Below, piece by piece: positions 1 to 13,015 of a stretch of DNA of 64,000 nt. The first letter of the stretch is position 1. The number at the start of each line of letters is the position of its first letter. Location of the stretch: the NCBI GenBank assembly GCA_029962745.1, contig CM057169.1:22388020-22452019 (forward strand), written 5' to 3'. The position numbers were made by a program, and so were the translations under genes. The notes beneath the pieces were generated by a model. That model saw only the letters and a list, made by a program, of their open reading frames with translations. It was not told where the DNA came from and made no database searches. Origin of the DNA: Echinometra lucunter (lineage: Eukaryota > Echinodermata > Echinoidea > Camarodonta > Echinometridae).

Positions 1-68
1 TGTTTACTCTTCTTGATCTTCTTCATTCACTGGAAGCACACTGATGTCTGGGTTGCATTCTCCTTTAA
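1..68. mobile_element. End of a TTAA-type inverted-repeat element
   Basis: The window opens inside a repeat whose end (CACACTGATG...GCATTCTCCTTTAA) matches the right arm of the element at 10,284-10,875. The rest lies outside the window. Confidence 0.75.
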
Positions 69-1331
69 TGAATAAACTGGAAACATTACAAGCATTAGGT
101 TCCATTGACAGGTTACATATCATACACACATACTTACAAGAGATATAGTTACATGTAAGTACATGTAAATACATGCAATTGTGTACCTAATACTAAGCAA
201 AAAAACATCTATCCAAAATTTCATTTCAATTTTTCACATCTTGTATTCATAACACTTTAAGTGAAACCTTCTGTGTATGAGTAAATATACTGAAAATACC
301 CTATATCATGGTTTCTCAGTATGCCCTCCATAAAAACAGAAACTTAAAAGGCATGCCTCTGAAAGAAGAAAAGGTACATGTATCTTTAACACATTGAAAG
401 AACAGTATCAAATCAATTAACTCAGAACTGCCTTCCAAATCTCATGTTGCTTTTCTATTCCATCTAAATAATTTTTCTTGACAAACATGTAATTCCCTTT
501 AGCAAAAATAAACTACATAAATGTAATTTGAGTGGGATTCATCCAAATCAGTTGATCATACATGTATGTTATGAAACATCACTGATCATATCATCAGTAT
601 TTTGTTGGTAAGTTATACTGTACAATCAAATCATCACAACTAAAACCTTTAATCATGTTTTCAGCATTACATGCAAAACGACTACTGTTAGCAAATGGAA
701 CAAAATCAACTTTGATTGTAATGTAATTGTGTATATTCACTATATTTCACTTGTAAATTGATCCTTCCAGTCTGTGCTGCTGGTCAATTCTTATATACCA
801 ATAAATAAATACCGTAATAAATAAATAAATATACTTTACCGCATAACATAATGGAAAATATATTAGGTAATCTCCCCTTTCATAAATCGCCTTTGTCTGA
901 CAAAACTCTGAATGTATTTTGCCATGTTTGATTATTCTTGCAATTGCCCTTTAATATCTTCCATTAACATTTATTTCATTATCTTTACGAATTACTTCAT
1001 GAGTTCAAAGGTCTCTTTGATGTACACTGGATGAGCAGTTCATCAGTTTTTCTGTGCAAACATTAAATTCTATTCGCGGAAAATATATAATCACAAGGGG
1101 AGAATATCTCCTCTATCACCATTTATCCTAATATTCCCCCTGTCAGTGTACATATATTATCAGATTAGCTAGTACAGTTATCTAAATTTTCAGAAACAAA
1201 TGTGAATATTTAATTGTTGAAAAAAGTGACAAATACAAAAAGACAGAGATATCACATTGGGGTAGTAGGCTTGTGTTTTTCACATCAACTTCAAGTGACC
1301 AATTGAAATAAGCAAGAGATGGAAAAGGTAT

Positions 1332-1389
1332 GAACTGATATTCCAATGAAAAAATTCAATGAACTGATATTCCAATGAAAAAATTCAAT
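1332..1389. repeat. Perfect 29-bp tandem duplication
   Basis: Two adjacent identical copies begin GAACTGATATTCCAATG. Perfect identity suggests a recent slippage or repair event. Confidence 0.9.
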
Positions 1390-1637
1390 TACAGTAGCAT
1401 TCGATTGCATATCATGTAATAATAACTTTTACACTGTATTTGACGCTAATGGTGCATGCATATGGGTATAATGAGTTAGGGTACATTTATACTTACACGT
1501 TTTCTAATTAAATTCTCATCGGTCTCTCCGTGTTGGTACGATGTAAAATTATTATTTTTATGTACGGTCAATACATGTAGGCTGAATGCTGCATAGTGTG
1601 GAATAGACTTACAATGGAATCAAGCCAATCAGTTTTT

Positions 1638-1910
1638 TAAATTTCTTGCTACACTTTTAAAAAAAAAATAGAAGTGATGAACCAATAATTATTACACAAA
1701 TATTTTTCTATATATTTGAGAGAATAGGGTAATAAACTCTTCTTGAAATTTCTTGCCACACTTTTAAAAGAAAAATGGTAGTGATGAACCAATTATTACA
1801 TATCTTAGAGAATAAGGTAATTTACTCTTCTTGAAATTTCTCCCAACAAGTTTGATAGAAAAATGGAAGTGATGAACCAATTACTACAGATATCTCACAG
1901 AAATAGGTAA
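1638..1910. repeat. Three imperfect tandem units of about 110 bp
   Basis: Each unit has TTTCTTGC/TTTCTCCC, a run of A with AGTGATGAACCAAT, and a GAGAATAGGGTAAT-like segment. Units have diverged by indels. Confidence 0.75.
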
Positions 1911-4900
1911 TTGTAGGTAGTTGCATATGTATGTATGCATTGTACATGCATCAATTTAATTTGTTTTGTTTAGTTACAATAATGTATATTATGTCTGTAC
2001 AAATTCAGAAAACACCCAGTAGGTAAACAATGTGATACTCAGATACAAGTTAATTAGACCTAATATATTATCAATGTAAATATACAAAGATCACATACCA
2101 TATTTGACAAACTTTTACACTAAAGTAAATATGAACATTCTAAAGAAATAAATCTTCTGTGTTGTAGATCTAGAATATCTCATAAATAAACCCCTTTTTA
2201 AATTGATCTATAATTTTCACTTCTTTTTGAAAACAGAATAAGTTTTATATATTTCACAGAAAGGCATCATTTCTGGAGAAATCAAAACAGTTTCATGAAG
2301 TATGTAAATGCACACATGCAAGTACATTGTCTCATCATTTGTATAGATTTCAACAACTTTTCAAACATTTTTGGTGTTAAAAAAAGTAAGTTTTAGAATT
2401 TGATTTAAAAATTCATTAATTTTGAAAGATATTAGACATTATCGACACGAATTCATGTTTTCTATCTAAAACGAGAGTTGGTGTTTTCTTTTCAAGTCCC
2501 TAATATGAACTACATCTTTCAATATGGCCATCACTCCCATCAGTATCATCAGTGTACCTTTTAGTGAATTAACATCAAAATAAGTACTTATACTCTTCAA
2601 AGTTAGTAAACTAAAAACTGGCTATTAACCGCTTGAATCTATTACCTTCCATTAAAGGTGTCAATTAAGCCCAGAAGTCCAGTCATTCACGTAATTAAGT
2701 CCGATGTTATCTCACTTTGATTACAAAATGAACAAACACTCCCCTTTCCGCTTAAGTTCAATACCGGCCGATCTGTCGTCGGTCTTTTTGCCGATGTGGC
2801 ATAGGCTGGCTTCCAGTGAATTGGATCTACCATACACAGACACACCGCTATGAAAACATGCAGCTAGACCTCTGTGGTGGATTTCTCAAAAATACACAAT
2901 AGTTCTTTTATGTAAGAATAGATCGTCCTCTAGTTTCATTGAGTGCAGTATTCCCGGTTTCCCCCACTGGTGGTAGATATACATACATGTATGTACCGTT
3001 ACTGTATGATGGTGGTAGTGGTGTGGTGTTGATTATTCATGCATTGCATTCAAGGGAGCGCACAAAAAGTTCTGTTCTGTGTGTTCTTGGGTCCACCCTT
3101 GGAGCTTGGGCTAGTTTGCACGTTCATGCACTCTTCATTCACAACACCTTCAGAGAGTCTGATCTGTAAGACTAGTAGACAGCATACTCTACTGCACTCC
3201 ATGGCCCCTAAACTATGTCTCCTCTTTTCTTTTTTGACATTGCAAGACACTCATAAAGTTAGGTTTTCAAGGAATTGGTTTTCTTAAACTGAAATAAAGT
3301 CTGTGGTTGGAGACTAAGTTTGGGCAGGGCATACACCCAAGACAGGGGTGTATGTGTAATAAGAGCGAGGGTGAGGGCAACAATAGGTGGCATACCAGAT
3401 AACAATAGACGGGCACAACACAAATATATGTGACTCACTATACAAGGGATATAGTTCGATGATCACATGGTAGTCTTCCAAGTACAGGCCTTGGAGTGTC
3501 TGTTATGCAATAGCAAATGAGCGGTCATCCTATGATACATACATGTATCAAACAACAACAACAACCTCAACGAACCACAGTTCAAAATTTTTACATTCAA
3601 TTGCTCGATAATGAACATTTTCTAACTTTCCCAAGAGTTTAGACAAATTTCGTCATTCGAAATACTGGAAAACATATCATATTACAGGCAAAGAGAAATA
3701 AAATATCAGCATAAAGGCCTTTTGCAAATTTATACTACATAACTACAAAAATAGATATAGGCATTAAAGAAAGTAAAAAAAAAAGTAATAAATGTATATA
3801 AAGACCACCCAAGGAAGACAAGAAACGCAGTCTTTATAAGCAGATGAACTTTATGGACAGGTTCCTTTAATACATGTTACAATGGGAAAAATACTCAAGG
3901 GAAACCAAAGTTGTGGTCTTTCTATACAGAAGGTTGCTAAAGTAGGTTTGACTGTAATACAGTCTGACAACAAACAGTGGCGGATCGGGGAGGGGGGCCA
4001 AATCAGCCGGGTCACTCCTTTTGGCAGAACTTTTTCTTCTTGACTGTCAGTGAATTTTTCAGGGAAAATAGACACCTCAAAATCCGTGTACAATATTTTT
4101 TGCCTGTCATCAATTTTTCAGGTGCTTGCACAGACTTAAGCCCTCCCTTCTGAAAAGTCCTGGATTAGCTGCTGACATACGGCACAAATTTGAAACGGGT
4201 GCCAATCAAAACTGCTGGATACATGACTTAATCTTAGAGGAGTGGGGTAAGGTAAGTAACTTATTAAAATATGTCAACATCTCACTAAGATAAGAATAGT
4301 AAAGAGAATACCTATCTTCACTCTGTGCCACTTTTTCTCTATCCAATCCTTTTTGCTTGTCAAAATATATTGCAGTTTTTTTCACAGAACAGAATCCCAT
4401 GTTCACACAGAGACAAAAATGATAAGACTAATACACAAATAATCCATATTAATACAATTTCGTACATGCTCCTTTCAAGAAAGATACATGTAGAGGATGC
4501 AAGTTCCTCTCTTATCATTAAGAGGAGCGGATTTGTGATTTGCAAATAATCATGATAAATATAATTGAACATTTATTTGTTATAATGAGATAAAACAGAT
4601 AGTTCTTGTGAACAAACTGTAAATCATATATAATCCATATTACATCCTTCATTTTTAGACAGGTCATACTGATTCATAACACACAATGAGAATCAACAAA
4701 AAAATTAGCAGCAGAATATATACCTGTACCTTTGATATCATCATTTTTCCAAAACATGCTAAGAGATACTGAAATACTTTCATAAATGTCTATGTAAAAA
4801 TTTGCCCTTCCCAAAGACATTTCAAAGACACGCAGCAGTCATTGCACTTCCTACTTCTCCTAGGGTCTGTAACACAAGACTAGAAACTGGCTGTAAAAGA

Positions 4901-5385
4901 GGCGAGGCAGTTTTACACTGTCTGAACTTTGTGCAGTCTGTATTTATGGGCAATGTGAATGGCACGCAATAAATCAAACAGCTCTCAGCACAGATGTAAC
5001 CAATAGATAGATTACTAATGATAATACATGTGGCTATAACAACTCCATGATAATTGGATTGTTATTAACACTACAAATTATGTTAGACAAGTTAATTGTC
5101 CAAAGACTGATATAAGGACTGACTCATCAATTCAGCGTTGGCCTTGTATGTCTACTGTTCCAATAAAAAAAGCAGTTCCAATAAAAACATTAGTTTCATA
5201 ACATTTGTTGCAGTCCAATGAGGACATTGCTTAAATTACAAGTTCAAAAACATGTACACATACAATACCAGGTACATCTTCTGAGAAAAGGTGAACTACA
5301 CTGTGGAAAGTGTACTCTACGATATGAATACAAATTTGTTATTCAACCGCTTTTCCTTTTAGCTGCTACAACTATAACATATCTT

Positions 5386-6065
5386 TTTTTTTTTTATATA
5401 TATGTTTTATTGATTTCAATGATTACAGACAAACAAATTAGGCGACAATTACATAAGATAAACAAATAAAAAGAACAGCAAAATAACATCATAGGAATAA
5501 ATTTAGCAATAAAAAGCAGTAAAATCTCCTTCAAATAGGCTAATATTACATATAAGTGGTAAATTTGCAAATCAATAACAACTGACAATGCTAACAGAAG
5601 CATTACATCAATTAATATATTATGTATATGTATAACTCTATAAATCAAACTTCCACTTCTTAAAATGGATATGAAGTTTCCCTCCTTTCTTAGCTACAAA
5701 ATATTCTGTCTCTTTTTGAGTTTTCATAAATTTCTTAAAAGATACAAATTTTCTGGCTTGGTATTTTTGAATTTGCATAGAAAGATGAAATATTTCAGGG
5801 ACAGAAACAAAAAGCACAGGAATTTTTCAGAGGGTACACCAAACAATTTCTTGAAATTATCCAATGTAAAGTTATTATCATGTTTTGAACGAACTATTTG
5901 GAGTAAATCTTGCCAAAGAGGGGTTACAACATTGCAATCACAAAACAGATGAGTAATAGATTCATTCAATGTTTCACAAAAGCTACAGTTTGGGAAATCT
6001 TTTCTCTTTATCTTAAACAAAAAGTCATTAAGAGCAATCGATTTGTGAAAAATCTTGATGTAAAA
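5386..6065 (-). mobile_element. 5'-truncated LINE copy with target-site duplication
   Basis: A non-LTR retrotransposon tail lies on the minus strand. Minus-strand translation includes CSFCETLNESITHLFCDC, the CxxC...HxxxxC zinc-binding knuckle found after LINE reverse transcriptases, then a LPHIHFKKW-like basic C-terminus reached by a frame change near 5,725. The insert is framed by identical 16-bp copies of AACTATAACATATCTT at 5,370-5,385 and 6,066-6,081. The poly(A) tail appears as plus-strand T's from about 5,384. It is dead: only the C-terminal part is present. Confidence 0.88.
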
Positions 6066-6081
6066 AACTATAACATATCTT

Positions 6082-6824
6082 CCTGGAATTCCATTCATTT
6101 CAATATTAATCAACCTAAGTACATGTAGCTCGTTGTGTGTGAATCACTTAACCCATAGCAGTACAGAGCTTTCTTGAGGTCTGAATTAATCATCTTCAAT
6201 CCTCAAATTGGCAATACCAATTTTTTTTTTTTGCATGTTTACATAGCTTGAAAAAAATAAATATGGATATAACATAAACTGAAATGAAATATAATTGTAA
6301 AATTGAATCAGAAATTGCCAATTCGAACACAGAAATAGTGATTATATATTATTCACTGCATTGCCAATTTAAAAAGTTTAATGATACCATGCAGCGATGG
6401 GAATGGTCTCAAATTTGTCAGTGCATTTTTCTCTTTCTGCTCATGTATGATATGTACTGCCCAACATTCTGGACCAACAGATACTGCAAAAGCGTCTCCT
6501 AAAGGCGACACTGTACCTCTATGGGTTAAAAGTTCTGCATGTGTGACAACAAGTACATGTACCTATTGGTAGTAAATGAATGGTTTTTTTTTTAATGTGA
6601 TGAATCCCATAAGTTGATATCATTATAAATGCGCTTACTTGAAACTGCAGCTGATTCAGAGCAAAATTTTACAGCGTATACCCTCCCCCAAAAAACAAAC
6701 ACAAAACGCAACAAAACAAAACAAAAAACAAAAAAAAAACAAAAAACAAAAGCAGAACAGAATTTCACAAATGAAAATCTATCTAGTGACCACTTTGACT
6801 TTAACCAACACTTCCAATTACCCT
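6082..6824. other. Intergenic, A-rich
   Basis: No gene is seen. The stretch contains AAACAAAAAAC low-complexity sequence near 6,700-6,750. Confidence 0.5.
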
Positions 6825-7294
6825 TTAAAGGTAGGAGATCCCTTTTGCAAAATCTTCAAAAATCCATAAAACTTGGCAGGAGTTTAGGATATGCCCTTCT
6901 GATACTGTTTATTTAATCCTACTCATACAAAAATGAAAATATGGCTACCATTCTTGAATAAGCAAGTCGGATCAGCTCACCGGCAGAAGTGAAGCCAGCT
7001 ATAGCTAGCTAGCTCAGCCGCGCATAGCTCGCGGCCACCACATACCGCATAATAGCAGCGTTGTACTGTATGTAACATGAATCCTTTTGTTGTGCGCTAT
7101 CTCGAAAAAAAAATCCGCTAAAATTTTCGGTCCGAAATAAGTACAGTTATCAAAAATAATAATTATTCAGTTAATTAGTCACATACAATCCATTTTTCTT
7201 TCACAGAAGTTTCAAATAATCATTCTCTTATAATTGAACACATATTCATACATCTTAATATTTTAGAGCTGCAAATGGGATCTCCTACCTTTAA
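6825..7294. mobile_element. TTAA-flanked MITE, family 2
   Basis: The ends are inverted copies of about 25 bp (TTTAAAGGTAGGAGATCCC at the left, its inverse at the right) and each sits at a TTAA. The interior has GC-rich AGCTAGCTAGCTCAG and CGCGCATAGCTCGCGG patches. There is no coding capacity. TTAA target use suggests piggyBac-type mobilisation. Confidence 0.75.
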
Positions 7295-7729
7295 AGTAAA
7301 GATGTTTTTAACTGTGAACTAGTGTGACTGGGAACTTGGGAAATATAATACCGATATTACACTTCATTGAAAACTGCAGTCTGATATATCCCAAAAAGCT
7401 GAGTTTTAGAGCAACTAACTTTTTATAATTGCGTGAATGAAATCAGAAACAGGACTGAAACATTCTGTCCTACATGTACATGCAGTAAGTACCAAAAAAT
7501 GTACCTGTGGCTGTGCCACTGTATTTTCTACAAAATAGTACCTTCATGACAGTGATTACAAGGACTCAGGGGAATTGGGTGTAATATTAGAAGACTTTTT
7601 TCATTGGGAGGGTGTAGAGGCCAGATTGCCGACAAACAATGCCACCGATTACCGACAACCAACGTCAATAAATTCAACCGTATAAAGCCCACTAGGCATG
7701 TTCAGTTGTGTGCCTCTATCATATTTTCC

Positions 7730-8715
7730 TTCCAAATTATATTTGTTCACCTCACTTGCCAAATATATTTGCTTTCCGAAAACATCCTGTATCTAAATAT
7801 AATACGAGCAAGCGCAGCGAGTGAGGAAAAATATACACTCTCGTTCGTAGCAGTGATAGTTCTTCATCAGACTACATGATGGGCTTAAAGATATCTAAAT
7901 TATATATTTGGTCACCTCTCTCACCTAATTCATTTGCTTTCAAAGACCATCCTATATCTTAATATTATACGAGCGAGCACAGCAAGCGAGGAAAAAAATC
8001 TTTTTCATGGTAGAAGTGACATTTCTTCATCCAAATACACGATGGAATTAACTATGAGATATCTACATGTAACTTATACATGTACGTTTGGTCACCTTGC
8101 TTGCCGATTTTGTTTGCTTTCCCAAACTATCTTTAATACGAGCGAGCGCAGCAAGCAAGGAAAAAAATCTATATACTCTGATAATTCTTCATTAAAATAC
8201 ATGATGGAACTATATCTGTTTTTGTCATGTTCATTTGGTCACCTCGCTTGCCAAATTCATTTGCTTTCCCAAATCCATCTTGAATCTGAATATTACCGGT
8301 ACACGAGCGAGCGAGGAAAAATACATATATACCCCTTTTCATGGTAGATGTGAAAGTTGTTCATCAAAATACACGATTGGCCTTTAAGATATCTGTTTTG
8401 ATATATTTGGTCACCTCTCTTACCTAATTGATTTGCTTTCAAAGACCATCCTGTATCTAAATATTATATGAGCGAGAGCAGCGAGCGAGGAGAAATATAT
8501 ATACTCTTTTTCATGGTAGAATTGATAATTCTTCATCAAAATACATGATGGGAATAAAGATATTTAAATTATATATTTGTTCATCTCACTTGCCTAATGT
8601 GTTTGCTTTTCCGAAAACATCCTGTATCTAGTTATAATATGAGTGAGCACAGCGAGCGAGAAAAAATATACACTCTTTCATGGTACCAGTGATATTTCGT
8701 CGTCAAAATACATGA
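7730..8715. repeat. Six-unit minisatellite, about 150-180 bp period
   Basis: Each unit has TTTGGTCACCTCGCTTGCC, then an ACGAGCGAGCGCAGCGAGCG-type motif, then AAAATATATATACTC and CATGGTAGAAGTGAT. Core motifs recur near 7,804, 7,969, 8,140, 8,303, 8,468 and 8,640. Two open frames across it reflect repeat periodicity, not genes. Confidence 0.85.
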
Positions 8716-10008
8716 GCAAATAAGCCGAATATGATTCTACTTGGGCACCTTACCCCTCTTTTCTTTTTCCCTCCTTCTCATCCCTCTCCTTTCTTTTTTT
8801 CTCTCTTTTTTTTTTTTCGCCGACAGCGATCGCGAATTTGCCAACAAAAATTTTGAATGGGGGTGTCACACCCCCCACACCCCCTCTAGCTACGCCCCTG
8901 CATGTAAGCCTAGGGCAGTGCTTCTTGTTAAGTTAACCTTTTTCACAGAGATTCCAGACTGCAGCAAACACCCCGTGTTAAATTTTCTTATTTTGTCCCC
9001 ATATTTCAGGGTTGCTTGCTGCTAAAATTTAGGGTCAATGTGCAGAGGACCCCTTTTAGCGAAAAAGCACTTCCTATAATAATAAAGGCCTTATTATTCT
9101 GCTCAATTATTTTTCATGAATTCATAAGTCATCTACTATTTTTTTCTGCTGTATCTATGTGGGCGAAAGGGACAATGCTATGGAAATGCTAATACATGAA
9201 AGGAGGTCAGGTGGCATGGCGTCATGGTTCACCAAATAGCTAGTGTTGAAAATATTGTTATTGTGTTCTCTATTTGCACTTGGGGAGGGCATTTTTTCTT
9301 ATGCATTTCAAGTGACTACCTAAATATATAGAGATAACAATTTCAAAAACAAAATAATGGTTTTTTTTTATCAAAGTGGATACATTTCACTAAAAAACAA
9401 AAAAAAAGAAGTTTTGTTCAGTGAAGCTAAAAGTTCAAATTCTCACAAGTTATATATTTCAATATCTTTTTTTCATCCATAAATTAAATGAGATGTAGTA
9501 GAGTGAACTATTTGCTACCATTGTGAAGTATAGAAATTTACAAGTTTTGGACCCAAAGGGTTAGGCTGTATTATTTCCACTACATAATTTTTTTCAATCA
9601 TGCCTTTTATTTCATGTAAAGAATACAAGCATACATTTAGACTAGGCCCATGTTCCCTTGTCGAAAGCATGGCAGGTCGTACAACAGTGATACAAAACAC
9701 TTAACATTCCAAAACACTGGACAGTTTTGATCATTTATTCTTCATAAAATAATCTTGAAAAAATAATATATCCCCGAGTACTTTAAATAACTTTTAAAAA
9801 CTCTGTAGGATGACAAAATATCTTATTTCCATACCATTCCTTCTACTGGATCTCAATCACCTTGGTCTAGTGAAATTTTCATATATTTTTTTTTTATCAG
9901 CGATCTTGCTCCTCTGAAGCTCACATATAAGCTCGGTAACATTACTTGCTTATTGTTGTTTCCCCTTATAGACTTATATTGGTGCAAGGTTATTTACACT
10001 AATAATTA
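8716..10008. other. Intergenic, with a repeat shared with 26.0-26.7 kb
   Basis: No gene is seen. About 9,829-9,992 matches the sequence that flanks the MITE at 26,159 (GATCTTGCTCCTCT, then GGTGCAAGGTTA/GATGCAAGGTTA). Confidence 0.6.
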
Positions 10009-10185
10009 GGAGGCATCGTAGTCGAGTGGTTTAAAGAACTTGATTGGAGACATGAGAATCTGGGGTTCGATCTCCAGTACCGCACTTATTCCCTTGAGCA
10101 AGGCATTTTATCTTCATTGTTCTTTTATCGTGCTACAGGCATACTGATACCATCGTGTACGTGTGTGTGTGTGTTTCTTTAAAAG
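10009..10185 (+). mobile_element. tRNA-derived SINE
   Basis: A-box TAGTCGAGTGG (10,019) and a B-box-like GGTTCGATCTC (10,064) are spaced as in a Ser/Leu-type tRNA. A tRNA-unrelated body with TTGAGCAAGGCATTTTATC and a GT-rich tail follow. The head does not fold as a complete tRNA (the acceptor stem is not paired), so I call a SINE, not a tRNA gene. Confidence 0.65.
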
Positions 10186-10283
10186 AAAAAAAAGGTTAAC
10201 TTTACAGTCCTGTGAAACTGTGAATGTGTCGAGCCCTGCCTTATGAACTCCAGCGTAAGGTCAACTACACTGTACATTCAATT

Positions 10284-10875
10284 TTAAAAAATAGGAGAAT
10301 GCAGCCCAGGCATCAGTGTGCTTTTAGTGAATAGAGATGAACAAGACAGATAAACAGTGAAAGTTTGAGCAAAATCGGACAATCTGTTCAAGAGTTATGA
10401 ATTTTGAAAGTTTAAGCAAATCCCTATTATAGGGATCCTTGAGTTGGCAACTTTGCCAGCATCTGTGATGTCATCGTGGACAACTTTCCATTCATTTTGT
10501 GTATGATTTTTCAAAAAAATTGATTTATATGCAATTTCGAGTCAGGAATCAACATAATTCTTCCCAAAATGCTTGCAAAATTGATGTAGCCATGTCATAC
10601 CCAAACAGTAAATCAAAATAATTTTTATTTTTCTTGAAATGAAGAAAATATTAAATTCTGTGCATAAAATGAATGGAGAGTTGTCCACGATGACATCACA
10701 GATGCTGGCAAAGTTGCCAACTCAAGGATCCCTATAATAGGGATTTGCTCAAACTTTCAAAATTCATAACTCTTGAACAGATTGTCCGATTTTGCTCAAA
10801 CCTTTACTGTTTACTCTTCTTGTTCATCTCTATTCACTGAAAGCACACTGATGCCTGGGTTGCATTCTCCTTTAA
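10284..10875. mobile_element. Foldback MITE, TTAA-flanked, 212-bp arms
   Basis: Arms 10,294-10,505 and 10,660-10,871 are long inverted copies with GGAGAATGCA at the outer end, CCCTATTATAGGGATCC in the middle and TGGACAACTTTCCATTCAT inside. The loop is about 154 bp. There are TTAA motifs at both edges and no open frame. A second copy is cut by the window start. Confidence 0.88.
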
Positions 10876-12808
10876 CATTTTTAGGCCCTGACCCCACTCC
10901 TAAACCAGTCTTTAGGTTTCTCGGTTAAAATCTGCACACAAATGGAGAAACAAGTGCAATTTGAAAAAGAACTCTACTGACTATAATTACTGTACAACAA
11001 ATTTATGATGTTATGTTTTATCATTTAGCAGGAATTTCATCCATTATACTGAAACAAAAATACTGCAAGAATCTTTAAGTTTGAAGGAAAAAGAGTAGTA
11101 CTACTAAGAAGAAGAAAAACAGTCAATTTTCATATGTCATACACTTCATTGTTTTACATTTTTCCTGAACTCTGATCATTTCAATCACAAAGACACATCA
11201 CATCAACAAGCCAAATAGAAAGATCAACTATTTTCTCTTGAGCTCATGATTCGCGACTTGAAATTTGGTAAGTTCAATTTCAACATTATGAGCAGCCTTA
11301 AAGAGCAAGAGTCTATCGGCCAGAGATAAAGAGATGAAATAATTAGAGAGAGAAAGAGAGGGAAAGACATTCTCTTTCTCCAAGGTAAAGATTGGGTTAA
11401 TTTGATTTTTTTTTTTTTTTTTTTTTTTGGGGGGGGTCAATATCTTTAAATGGAAATGCTTGCCACAATCATCCAATGAAATAGTTATCAAATACTTGTC
11501 TCATCATAAAATTCAACATTTTGGGAAAAACTAACATCAAACTATAACAGTAACAATGAGACATGTTGACAAAAAATATCAAACCAGTAATTAAAAACAT
11601 CTGTACTTCCTCTAATTCAAATTGTACAGAACATTACATTGAGAAAAAATGAACAAAACACAACAACAAACAAAATACAACAGCACAACTCATCTTCAAA
11701 ACAAAGCCTCTGCGTTTCAGGCTACGACAGGGCCGCAGCTCGTTGCCACTGGCCATTTCCACCAATCTATGTAGAACTGCAAGTGCAACCAACGACGCCA
11801 CTGGTTCGCAACGACATCGGCTAATGGCATTGCTGTATGACTAGACTGTGTATAAACCTGCGAACAGCAACAGGTGTCGGCCTCAGAACGAGTAAAAAAA
11901 CATCGTTTAGTGAGCTATTTAAGGATATCAAATGCACAGGTTTCAACTGTAATTTGAATTCTTGTTCTTAAATCACAATATCATACAAAAATACACTAAA
12001 ATACCAGAGGAAACATAAGATTAACTCGTAAGATTCTTACCGGTGTTTCGCCCGAGTCAGCTCCGATTGGTCTGTTTTCAAAGTACCCACTGCAATGATA
12101 CCTATTAATGAATTGTGCAAACGTACACAATGGACGGTAGTTACAAGATTCTTAATATAAAGAAAGGATACCATTCTCTTTGAACAGGTGTCAACTGTTG
12201 TGGTGGCGTTCGACTCTAAAATCGCTGCCGAGGGTTAAAGAAATGACCACGCCCAACACCTCATGTACAGCGCCTGGGCCAAAGCGCCAACGATGAAATA
12301 ACTGAGATGAATATGAATTTATTTGGAATAAACTTAAACTTAAGCGAACAAATCAAAGTAGCAGGAAAAGAAAGAAGTAATGCCCGACAGGCCGCATACG
12401 TCTATCGTGTTAAATCTTTACCAATATGATTCCCCTTGCAGGACTACAGATATAATAGTAAAATAAAACAATAATAAAAAGAACCAATCTATCTCTCTCT
12501 CTTTCTCCCTCTCTCTCCACACAGTCATAACCATAGTCGTTCACGGACATGTCTCCCTTTCTCAATGAACCTTTATCATTGGGGCTTTACAATTCTGCCT
12601 TGCTTTCATCACTTCTTTCTTCCCCATCACCTTTCTCCAACACCAGATTCGCTCCCCCAGCCCCAGCCCCCGGCCCCTCCTTCTATTATAACCAGTTGCC
12701 ACATCCCCCTGTTCACCAAGTTCTTAGCATTAGCGTATAACGTTCTTTTTTTAGTTTCGCTTCCTTCATGTCTCTCTATTCCCTATCGCCTTTCTCTTGT
12801 GGGAATAT
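10876..12808. other. Intergenic
   Basis: No supported gene. At 12,041 a strong minus-strand donor (CACCG/GTAAGAATC) follows a stretch with CCAAT-like ACCAATCGGAGC. This could be a first noncoding exon running left, but no partner exon was found. Confidence 0.4.
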
Positions 12809-13015
12809 TCAATAACGACTTGATCGAAGAATAACACATGCACAGTAACTGATGCTCCAGTATCTAGCTTGAAGTGTTTCAATCCCATCTACAACGACAG
12901 CTGCACTCCAGTATGTCTTTTCATTCTCCCTGATTTCACCAAGAAAGGGGATGTCAATGTCATCAGAAGCGTCCACTTCGCTCACTTTAACTTTTCCTTT
13001 TGCTTCCTTTTGCAC
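12809..13015 (-). mobile_element. Ty3/gypsy protease-region scrap
   Basis: Minus-strand translation reads DDIDIPFLGEIRENEKTYW, then VVVDGIETL, a segment that precedes the retropepsin active site. The aspartate motif LDTGAS lies immediately after it in a neighbouring frame, so a frameshift has broken the frame. No other pol parts are seen nearby in this orientation. Confidence 0.7.

Larger units (their letters stand above)
69..5369. other. Intergenic, no gene seen
   Basis: This stretch is AT-rich with short incoherent open frames only. It includes a perfect 29-bp tandem duplication (1,332-1,389) and three imperfect units of about 110 bp (1,638-1,910, each with AAGTGATGAACCAAT or close variants). 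A possible MITE at 3,976-4,169 has ends resembling CAGTGGCGGATC and its inverse. Confidence 0.5.

Noticed and set aside
7604..8347. Two open frames with serine and leucine-rich products
   Set aside because: They run through the six-unit minisatellite, and the protein repeats simply mirror the DNA repeats.
10009..10085. Functional tRNA gene
   Set aside because: The box motifs are present but the acceptor stem is not paired and a SINE body follows.
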